64,000 bases of DNA from Paraescarpia echinospica (Eukaryota; Annelida; Polychaeta; Sabellida; Siboglinidae): assembly GCA_020002185.1 (NCBI GenBank), contig CM034541.1, positions 25,896,902 to 25,960,901 of the forward strand, given 5' to 3'. The position numbers were made by a program, and so were the translations under genes. Below are positions 30,201 to 42,200 of the stretch, piece after piece (position 1 is the stretch's first letter; each line of letters starts with the position of its first letter). The notes below the pieces were generated by a model. It had not been told where the DNA came from and did not search any database. It worked only from the letters and a program-made list of their open reading frames with translations.

Positions 30201-33200
30201 TGGCGAATGGGGAGGTAGATACATCTTCAGATACAAGCATTGAGACCATTTTAATTGACTTAAGACAAATAACGGTCCCCTAGAAATCAGGTTATCCACA
30301 TCCACCAGATGCCGATGTACGTATGGCCTGATACGGGAATGTTTGTGACTTCGTGTTTTAACGAAGACGTCGGTTATTACAAATTTCAGATAACATACAA
30401 CTTAATTACTTACAGTGGATTACGTTGCTTGTGTAGGACACCGTTACTTATACAGTAATCGTTTGTACGTCGGATGGAATTAGCCAGGTGCAGTTAAGTC
30501 TGTTCTTGCAACATCCAAGTCACCAAATGACCAACTCAGCCGGCAGCGACGTTGCGTCTATTTAAACTTAGCTCATTAATTGGGTGTACGCTTAATAGGG
30601 ACGATTTTTTGACATATTTTAGCATTTCAAATATTTGTCGAGCGTACTGTACGCTAATGAGAGTGAATACAGTATTTCCACTGGTATTCCAGGATGTTCC
30701 TCCTGCCCAGCAACCCAACATTGGGGCGACCCCCCTTGGGCTGGGGGGGCTGGGCGGACTGGCCGGGCTGGGCAATGTGGGCATGGGCTCGGCCAACTTC
30801 ATGGAGATGCAGCAGCAGCTACAGTCGGAGCTGATGGGGAACCCTGAGATGCTGCGTCAGATGATGGACAATCCCATGGTGCAACAGCTCATGTCTAACC
30901 CGGACGTCATGCGCCAACTCATCACCAACAACCCACAGATGAGAGAGCTCATGGAGGTGGGTCATGACGGCGTCGTCATGTTAACGACACAGGCTCGTCG
31001 TGAAATGTCATGTTTTAATTAATCGTCATATCTTAAAAACCTACTTATCCTACCCTGACATGGTTTCCAGTGCATTATGTCTAGTTGAAAACAAAGACAG
31101 ATTAATAAATGTGCATGAAACAGATCTTTCTTGGAAATTCTGATGGGCAGTTTTGTGGAACGTCCCAATGAAGTTTGTTTGAATTCATAGTTTCATTTTT
31201 TACTGCTAGTAAATAATTTATGTTAAGTTGTGAAATGAAGTAATTTTAACTGAGTAATAATTAATACTTTGTTAAAATATTTAAAATATTTTTTAAATTC
31301 GAAAAAATCTACATCATTGCAGTGGTTTTTATAAAGAAATATTGCTAGTAGAGCGTGTTTCAGAATGTGTTGTTTACTATTTAAATATTTCGCAGTCGGA
31401 AAATTCAAATGACTTACTGTTTAAGTTTTATTAAACATGATATGTTGGGCAGTATACATTCAACATATTTATTATCTGGTATTAAAGAAATTATATAAAA
31501 AACTCAATTAAAAATAATTGAATGGTATTTGCCCTGAATGAGACAATCGGTTGATGCATCAACTTCCATGTGTGTACCAATGATCATATGATATTATCTG
31601 CTGTCTGAACTGCTTATGTTCTGGCAACTACTAGGTAGTTAAGCCAGATGCATGTTAACAGGGTCTCAAAGTAAGGAAATATCTTTACAAATCACAGTTC
31701 AAACAAGTTTGGAGCATGTTTGCAATTAAGGGTAGTGTTTTACTGCTTTAACCGATACAGCATAAACATGTGTTATATACATTACTTAGATTCATCTCAG
31801 AACGTCGACATCCGATATCATACGAAATACTTTCGTTTGGAGGAGAGGGGGGGTCTTAGGCAGTTTCATCTGGTGTCGGACATCAATATTTTATGTTTCT
31901 GACCGATACTGATAATATAATGGTATCATCATATCAATGTTTACACACATATCGTCTGAGGAAGGGGGTGGTGGCTGAGTCCAGATGAAAGTAATTTTGT
32001 TTGATATCGAGCATCAACCTTCTGAGATGATCTCTTATTGAAATGTGAAATATGAGCCTGACTAACTTATCATTCAACTTAATAAGTTTTGATCAGGTAT
32101 CTTCTTGATATGGCTGTAAATATGCAACAGGTGGTTTCTGCATTTTCGATTGTGAAAAATTATGTTTTTTTGCATGTAAGACATTCTGTTTCTTTACCGA
32201 GTTTAGTACTGTGAATGGAATAAGTGTGTTTTGTTTCAGAGGAATCCTGAGATAACACACATGTTGAACAATCCAGAACTTATGAGACAGGTATGCACAA
32301 TTAGTATTCCCAGAACAACAAAAATGTTCACTGATGCTCAGTTGAAGTAATTAGAATTATTGTTTTCTGGTGTTTTTGAACACATTTTGTGCTGTTTTAG
32401 ATAGAAATGAGAATATCCTTTGAATAATTTGGTCAAACGTAAGAACTTATTATCCTAGTGTTAGAAATAATTTATTTCAGGCAAAATTATGTATTATTGT
32501 AATGCATTTTTGGTGGTTGTAACCTTTACAGTTAATTACAGTATTTCTAACTTTGTCATAAAAACATACAGACATCACCAAATCCATTACCTAGTTATTA
32601 GTCCTGTAAAAACACAATTCAACAACATGTCATATAAATGACAATTACTGTGTAATTTATTTGAAAAAGTTAAAATTGTAATTGAAGTAAAAAGTAATTG
32701 ACTTGATTTTGTGTAATTTAACCCAATCCTGTACACATTTTATTACCACAAAATCCCTAATATGGCAGCAAAGGTAGCAATTATCAACCTTTACAGTACT
32801 TTGCTCTCCGACTCATTCCCAATGGAGAGTTGCTCACTGCTTCAGTTTGCCTACTTTTCCATCAGTCTCCAGCAGGTGAGAAAGCATATCCGGTATACAT
32901 AAATAAATAACCCTAGTTAACAACCTTTGTGTTTCTTGAAATACATTGCCTATTGGTAGATCATAGGACAATGGTCTAATGAAGCAAGAGGACATAGAGA
33001 TGACCTCGACCAGACTTTCCTCAGAGTTGACGTGTTAATCCATGGACGTGTTAGTCCCTACACATGTTAGTCCATAGACGTGTTAGTCCATACACATGTT
33101 AATCCCTGGACGTTTTAGTTCCTAGACGTGTTAGTCCCTACTTGTGTTGTGTTGTAGACGATGGAGCTGGCAAGGAATCCGGCCATGCTGCAAGAGTTAA

Positions 33201-36200
33201 TGAGGACCCAGGACCGCGCCATGAGCAACCTCGAGGTCAGTCACTGCGTGGTTTCGTCTTATATAGCGCCAGTGACAGCCTTTGATTCGGTTTCTAACAA
33301 ATATATCTTAAACTTGTTATGAACGGTAGCTACATTTTCAGATGATTTTAAAATAGATGTTCAATAAAGAATGGCAGTGTTTCTAAATTTGCCAATATGG
33401 CGGACTTTTTGTTTGTTACCATGGAAATGAGGTGTTTGGATAAAAAACGTTTTACTTTGGGTAGAAAAAAATTACACTGTTTGTACTTATGCGCTGTTGC
33501 GTGTTCGTTGCCAGAGCATTCCGGGTGGGTTTAACGCCCTACAGCGTATGTACAGGGACATCCAGGAACCCATGATGGATGCTGCTACGGAGGGGTTCGG
33601 ATCAAACCCCTTCGCCAATCTCGTCAATACTCCAGGTACATGTTCAAAGGTGGAATACTACAAACAGAAATCTGCACTCGTGTGCAGGGGTATTATCTGA
33701 ATCCAAGAGGTCAAAGGGCACGCTGCCTTTGAAAATTGTGTAGTAACGCAGGTCAGGTTGAAGAAAGAAGTGTTTATTTTAAATACTTTTGTTTTATATG
33801 CTTTCGTGGTGGGGGGCCTTAGCAAATGCAAACCTGGGAGGACTACACATATTTAGAATAGACGTCAGGATGGGTAAGGTAATAATCATAATGGGAAGCA
33901 TTTATCTGTGCCATAAAACTGGCAACTTTTGCCATTATCACTGATTTTGCCACAACACGGTGCATTGCAACAACAGAGATGCATTTCAGAGCACTACTTT
34001 GATTACAAAAATTACGCCGAGACACAATATTCCTAAAGGGCACCTGCTGTTTTTTTTTTTACCAGAAACAATGTCGATGACCAACTCATCAAAACAAGTG
34101 GAGAATATCTTTCTTCAGATTTTAGGGGCATACGCCTTAAAATTGAAATTTTATGCATGAACACAAGCACGCTTCTGTAAAATCCAGGCCTGAAATGTGA
34201 AACCTTTTGATTACTTGGTTCGAGCGGTAATGTTATAAGTATTAATACTGTTGAGAATCAGTTTGATTTTCATAATCGATTGTTGGTTTGGCAAGGTGAG
34301 TGAATATAAAATTGGTTTGTGTGGTGGCCACTCTTGGAAGTGTTATCGTTAGGTGGCAATTGCCGAAGGAAAATTATCGAATGGCCCGAGATGTTCATAC
34401 ATTGAATGTGTCACATTTTCTCATTAACATGAAGTGTCCTAACACCCTGTAACAAATTTGGTAATTGTACACATTTCATCACAATTAGCTTTGCGTATAT
34501 TCAAAACGATCGATTAATTAATAATTAATTAATCGGAACAAGAGTAAGTATCTGTGTGACTTGGTTGACCACAGGAAGCACAATGACAACCGCCGGAGGT
34601 CAGCAGCAGGGGCATGAGAACACGCAACCCCTGCCCAACCCATGGGCACCTGGGGGAAATACGCCAACACCGACTGACACGCCCTCCACTACGGGGTCAA
34701 CACCCGCGGCTGGCACAGGTACACAACAATCATGGCTGCCACTAGTTGTTGTTTTTAATCAACATTTTCCAAATTAAACTTGACTGCATAGACGCATATA
34801 TAAAACGTAAAAGGTATGCTCTTTTTTAATGTGGTACCCAGTCAGCAGGATCATTCATAACACTGTACTCCACCCAACACCAACTTGACTTTATGTGTTT
34901 CGCAGAATGCTATTTCACAGTGTCTTGTGTGGTTATATATCTGTAGCAAATAACTTTGCTTGTAGTAGCAGTTAATTCAACTTTCATTACCAGTGAACTC
35001 ATTTTCTAAATTCCCTGTTACTTAAGGATTCTTACCAGTTTTAGGGCTCATTCCATGTGTTAGACGGACGTCAGTTAATTGTTCATAACATACCGCATAT
35101 TTCCTGCAATTGTTTCGAGGAACGCTGATCAGTTGGGTACATTTTGAGTAACTTCAATGAACATGATAAACTATCAAATTACAACATAGCAAAACATAAT
35201 TTACAGATACTTTGGGAAACCGTCTTCTGTGTTGGTGTGTGTAGCGCCATCTGGAGGAAGGGTATTTGTGCTAGTAGCAATGAGGTGACGTTGCAGGCAT
35301 GTTCAACACGCCGGGGATGCAGAGTCTGATGTCACAGTTGACACAGAACCCTCAACTGATGCAGAACATGATGCAAGCCCCCTACATGCAGTCCATGCTT
35401 CAGTCCCTCACTGCCAACCCTGAAATGGCACAGCAGGTGATTGGCTCAAGCCCGATGTTTGCCAGCAACCCACAGCTCCAGGAGTACATGCGTACCATGC
35501 TGCCTACGTTCCTCACACAGGTGGGAGCAGTGTTGAGTTGGTCTCATGTTGTCTAGCTGGAGGTGAATGAGCTGAGTGGTTGTAGACCAGCCTGCAGATG
35601 GTAGATATGCTTTGTGATGGCTACTTTCAAGAGATGACTGTTCTAACTAAAGTTCTGTGGAATTTGTACATTCATTATTTGGGCTATGTTATTGGATTCT
35701 TGTGATATACATAAGATTGCGTGTATGTTATTCGACTGATCACAGTAGTGAGGTGTGTTGTTCAGTTGATCGCTGTAATGATGTGTTTTTCAACTGATTT
35801 TTCAACAGTGAGGTGTGTTGTCTGACCACTGTAGTGAGGTGTGCTGTTCAGTTGATCGCAGTACTGAGGTGTGTTGTTCAACTGAGCGCAGTAGTGAGGT
35901 GTGCTGTTTGCCTTCAGATGCAGAACCCTGAGGTTCAGCAAGTCATGACGAACCCCCAGGCGCTACAGGCAATCATGCAGATCCAACAGGGCATCCAGAC
36001 ACTGCAGATGGAGTCGCCCAACCTCGTCCAAGGGTCAGTCTTCCGCCCTCATCGGCACTTCCTAGTCAAGCACCCGGGGAAAATACAGTCCTGTATTGTC
36101 GAAAACATAAATATTTGTTGGGTTTTTCTTGTAAATATGGCGATGATCTGGTGCATTGTTCATGAAATATCTAATATGAAAAAAATGTGAATTTAAAGTT

Positions 36201-39200
36201 ATTGTGTTAGGCTTCCAGACTTAGTGTGGATTTAACTTGGTTGTGTAATACTTCAATTCAGTATTTATTATATTTACCCAGATAGTTCACAATTGAACTT
36301 TTAGACGTCAGTTACGAATTCATAAGTCTTTTGAGATTGTGTGATTATAAACAGCTTAGACGTATCATAAAATCCTACGCAATGTTACATTAACCATTTC
36401 AGTACGACAGGCCGGATTTCTGGCCGCACTATCTGTGACGCTTCAGTACGACAGGCCGGTTATTCGGCATTGATGATATCTGCTATTTAAATCGTTTTTA
36501 TTCATAATTATCCACTACATGGAGCCACTTGTTGTGTACGGTTTCAAGGCGAATAAACTCAGCAGTGGTCATTATTTATTATCGTTCAATAATAGTTCAC
36601 GGAGATTTTCGCAGTTTTTAATGATGTATTGTAAAAGTCTGTGGTGGCCTCAATGGCGGACGGCATTACTTCAACTAGTGATTTACCATAGTATGTTTTG
36701 GACAGATTATTTGATAGTTTTAGCGAAGAATCTTTGTCGGATGTGGACGATCGACATAATATCAATGTCGGCGAACTTAGTATACAACTGTGTTCAGCAA
36801 CTGCAAAAACGTTGAAATCTTGATGGCCATCTTGGATTGCTGGTTACCGTGACGACGGAATATAAAATGATATGGCTCATTTTACTCGCTGATTATCATA
36901 CTTTCAGAAAATGTACAACATTCCTATTTATAAAATGTATTTTTGTTGCTCAAATCGTGACTTGAAATGAAGTAGTCCATTGTCTTGCATATTCACTGGG
37001 AATGCAGTATTCGGTGGTCACAGCTGGTCAGGGCTGTAGTACAGAAATGGTTAAAGGATTGACTGGTCCCACACTATGTGTTAGCGAGCGTGGGTGGTGG
37101 AAACAACAATACAATACACATCTTTCTCGACTTTGTAAGCCTACGAAATGGCCTGTAGGTGTGTGGGTTTGTTTTGATTGATTGAAGATTTTATTTTCAC
37201 TGTGTAACACGCTAGGTTTACACTATTTTTGATGGCTGAGCCATTCATGCACCATTTACACCAATCGTATAACACACATTAACACATGTACAGTGGATTA
37301 AGATTTAAAACTATTAAAATGAAAAAATCAATAATAAATTAATAATAATTAAAAAACAAGTGCATGAAATAAATAGATAAAATCATAACATGCATGAGAC
37401 GGATTGAAACGAAGTACAATTGAAATGGTGGTGTAGCACTGAAATGTCTGTCGTGTCAGGATGGGCATCCCTGGACTGACTGTGCCACCTGGAGTGCCCC
37501 CTACCTCCACTGTCACATCCACCACGACCGTCCCGACGCCGCCAGGTGGCAGCACAACCGCGAGCAGCGGGATGACAAACACAACAACGACAAGTTCTTC
37601 ATCACTTCCCGGGGGCACGCCCCAGGCGAACCCTGAGGCATTCAACACATTTATGGCACAGATGGTGCAGATGATGGGCAGCGGGCAGATGGTAGGTACA
37701 GGGGTGGTCTTGTGACAAACTCGTACAGATCCTGATGACTATTTGAAGGGGGCGCAGTTTAGATCTCCATAAAAACCTATAATTGCACCCCTCTTGATAA
37801 CATCCAATTGTACCCCCTTGACGCTCACGAGAACATCCAATTGTACCCCCTTGATGCTCACCGAAACATCCAATTGTACCCCCTTGACGCTCACCAAAAC
37901 ATCCAATTGTACCCCCTTGATGCTCACCGAAACATCCAATTGTACCCCCTTGACGCTCACCAAAACATCCAATTGTACCCCCTTGATGCTCACCAAAACA
38001 TCCAATTGTACCTCCTTTGAGTCTCGAAAACATCCAGTTGCACCCTATCAAGGCTCACAGAAACATCCAGTTGCACCCCATTGAGGCTCACAGAAACATT
38101 CAGTTGCATCCCATTGAGGCTCACAGAAACACCCAGTTGCATCCCATTGAGGCTCACAGAAACACCCAGTTGCATCCCATTGAGGCTCACAGAAACATCC
38201 ATTTGCATCCCATTGACGGTCACAGAAACATCCATTTGCATCCCAATGATGCTCACAGAAACTTCCATTTGCATCCCATTGAGGCTGACAGAAACACCCA
38301 GTTGCATCCCATTGAGGCTCACAGAAACACCCAATTGCATCCCACTGAGGCTCACAGAAACATCCAATTGCATCCCACTAAGGCTCACAGAAACAACCAA
38401 TTGCATCCCACGGAGGCTTACAGAAACATCTAGTTGCATCCCATTGAGGCTCACAGAAACATCCAGTTGCATCCCATTGAGGCTCACAGAAACATCCAGT
38501 TGCATCCCATTGAGGCTCACAGAAACACCCAATTGCATCCCATTGAGGCTCACAGAAACATCCAGTTGCATCCCATTGAGGCTCACAGAAACACCCAATT
38601 GCATCCCATTGAGGCTCACAGAAACATCCAGTTGCATCCCACTGAGGCTCACAGAAACACCCAATTGCATCCCATTGAGGCTCACAGAAACATCCAGTTG
38701 CATCCCATTGAGGCTCACGGAAAATGTCCAGTTGCATCCCATTGAGGCTCACAGAAACACCCAGTTGCATCCCATTGAGGCTCACAGAAACACCCAATTG
38801 CATCCCATTGAGGCTCACAGAAACATCCAGTTGCATCCCATTGAGGCTCACAGAAACACCCAATTGCATCCCATTGAGGCTCACAGAAACACCCAGTTGC
38901 ATCCCATTGAGGCTCACAGAAACACCCAGTTGCATCCCATTGAGGCTCACGGAAAATGTCCAGTTGCATCCCATTGAGGCTCACAGAAACACCCAATTGC
39001 ATCCCATTGAGGCTCACAGAAACACCCAGTTGCATCCCATTGAGGCTCACAGAAACACCCAGTTGCATCCCATTGAGGCTCACGGAAAATGTCCAGTTGC
39101 ATCCCATTGAGGCTCACAGAAACACCCAGTTGCATCCCATTGAGGCTCACGGAAAATGTCCAGTTGCGCTCCCCCCCTCCAGTAATGTTGATAACAGTAA

Positions 39201-42200
39201 TATATGTGAAATGCACTACTAGGGCGACATTGGGTAGATCAAACTTTTCTGCGTACAGTTCTCTTGATCAATTTTACCTTTAATTTTGTCATACAGAAAA
39301 TTGTTTGGGGCCACTTTGGTCGACTCCTCACCAGTTTCTTCTTGAAACTCTTTCGCACCAACCTCCTCCATCGGCTCCTCCAGTCTTTGCCTGTCTGTTC
39401 TCTTCTCTCCCACAGTTAAGGGTAGCCACTACCCGAAAACGCCCATATAACCAATATGCCATATCTCTGTTAATACTGAACATATCATATCCAGATTTGG
39501 AGCACTGATTAGAAAAATGAATGGTGTATGATGTGTGAAATATGGGCTCATTTGCATGTATATTACCATGGCAATGAACGCTTCAAGTGAGACGGATTTT
39601 CACATCCTTGAAAATTATTCTGAGCCAACAACTGTATGTGTGATCATGCAACTGTCAAGAATCATTAGCTAGAATGCTCCTCTCTGTCAGATAAGGTGGT
39701 TTTGGGCAAGGATATCTGACTTCAGTGACTGTTCTTCAGGTTTGAGCATTTTTCAAGACGCCTTGAAAAAAGCTCAAACCTAAAGTCCCATCTCACAAGA
39801 GTCATTACAGTCAAACTTCCTTGCCCAAAACCACCTTATCTGACAGAGGAGCATTCTGGCTAATGATTCTTGACAATTGCTTGATCACACATACAGTTGT
39901 TAGCTCAGAATAATTTTCAAGGATGCCTGCCCCTCTATCACACTAGAAACGTTCATTGTCGTGGTACTGCACAAGCAAATGAGGCCACATTCCACATGTC
40001 ATGTACTATTCATTTAACCAATTAGTACTCCAAATTTGGCTAAGATATGTTCAGTATTAACAGAGATATGGCCTGTGGCCATTTTCGGGTAGTGGCTACA
40101 GTTTAAACAAATTATCTGTGTAAATGTGCAGTTGAGTTCACTTGTCAACAGTCATAAAGTTTTGTTCTATGCTGAAAGTAAATGTGATTAATTGAAACAC
40201 ATTAGAGCTGTCAATGAGTTGGAGTAGGTATAATGTATACTAACCCACTGTACTTGTATTGCAGCAACAGCCGCCTGAACAGAGGTTCTCCCAACAGTTA
40301 GAGCAGCTCGCTGGCATGGGCTTTGTCAACAGAGACGCAAATATACAAGGTGAGTGCACAAGGAAGGCAGCAGGGTCTGGGTGAGCCAGTAATAACTAGG
40401 TATAATATACAAGGTGAGTGCACAAGGAATGCAGCAGGGTCTGGGTGAGCCAGTAATAACTAGGTATAATATACAAGGTGAGTGCACAAGGAAGGCAGCA
40501 GGGTCTGGGTGAGCCAGTAATAACTAGGTATAATATACAAGGTGAGTGCACAAGGAATGCAGCAGGGTCTGGGTGAGCCAGTAATAACTAGGTATAATAT
40601 ACAAGATGAGTGCACAAGGAAGGCAGCAGGGTCTGGGTGAGCCAGTAATAACTAGGTATAATATACAAGATGAGTGCACAAGGAAGGCAGCAGGGTCTGG
40701 GTGAGCCAGTAATAACTAGGTATAATATACAAGGTGAGTGCACAAGGAAGGCAGCAGGGTCTGGGTGAGCCAGTAATAACTAGGTATAATATACAAGGTG
40801 AGTGCACAAGGAAGGCAGCAGGGTCTGGGTGAGCATGTAATAACTAGGTATAATATACAAGGTGAGTGCACAAGGAAGGCAGCAGGGTCTGGGTGAGCCA
40901 GTAATAACTAGGTATAATATACAAGGTGAGTGCACAAGGAAGACAGCAGGGTCTGGGTGAGCCAGTAATAACTAGGTATAATATACAAGGTGAGTGCACA
41001 AGGAAGGCAGCAGGGTCTGGGTGAGCATGTAATAACTAGGTATAATATACAAGGTGAGTGCACAAGGAAGGCAGCAGGGTCTGGGTGAGCCAATAATAAC
41101 TAGGTATAATATACAAGGTGAGTGCACAAGGAAGGCAGCAGGGTCTGGGTGAGCCAATAATAACTAGGTATAATATACAAGGTGAGTGCACAAGGAAGGC
41201 AGCAGGGTCTGGGTGAGCCAGTAATAACTAGGTATAATATAGGGTGAGTGCACAAGGGGAGGCAGCGGGGTCTGGGTAGACCAGTAATAACTAGGTATAA
41301 TATACAAGGTGAGTGCACAAGGAAGGCAGCAGGGTCTGGGTGAGCCAGTAATAACTAGGTACCAATATACAAGGTGAGTGCACAAGGAGAGGCAGCAGGG
41401 TCTGGGTGAGCCAGTAATAACTAGGTATAATATACAAGGTGAGTGCACAAAGGGAGGCAGCAGGGCTGGGTGAGCCAATGTAGGTATAATATACAAGGTG
41501 AGTGCACAAGAAGGAATGCAGCAGGGTCTGGGTGAGCCAGTAATAACTAGGTATAATATATACAAGGTGAGTGCACAAGGGAAGGCAGCAGGGTCTGGGT
41601 GGAGCCAGTAATAACTAGGTATAATATACAAGGTGAGTGCACAAAGGAATGCAGCAGGGGTCTGGGTGAGCCAGTAATAACTAGGTATAATATACAAGAT
41701 GAGTGCACAAGGAAGGCAGCAGGGTCTGGGTGAGCCAGTAATAACTAGGTATAATATACAAGGTGAGTGCACAAGGAAGTCAGCAGGTTCTGGGTGAGCC
41801 AGTAATAACTAAGTATAATATACAAGGTGAGTGCATAAGGAAGGCAGCAGGGTCTGGGTGAGCCTGTAATAACTAGGTATAATATACAAGGTGAGTGCAC
41901 AAGGAATGCAGCAGGGTCTGGGTGAGCCAGTAATAACTAGGTATAATATACAAGGTGAGTGCACAAGGAAGGCAGCAGGGTCTGGGTGAGCCTGTAATAA
42001 CTAGGTATAATATACAAGGTGAGTGAACAAGGAAGGCAGCAGGGTCTGGGTGAGCCTGTAATAACTAGGTATAATATACAAGGTGATTGCACAAGGAATG
42101 CAGCAGGGACTGGTTGAGCCAGTAATAACTAGGTATAATATACAAGGTGAGTGCACAAGGAAGGCAGCAGGGTCTGGGTGAGCCAGTAATAACAAGGTAT

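Noticed and set aside
36519..36815. 98-codon plus ORF in ubiquilin intron 10
   Set aside because: Lies inside the TTAA-flanked MITE in a frame different from the piggyBac-like N-terminus.
37602..39222. Many ORFs of 64-298 codons
   Set aside because: 33-bp minisatellite read in several frames on both strands.
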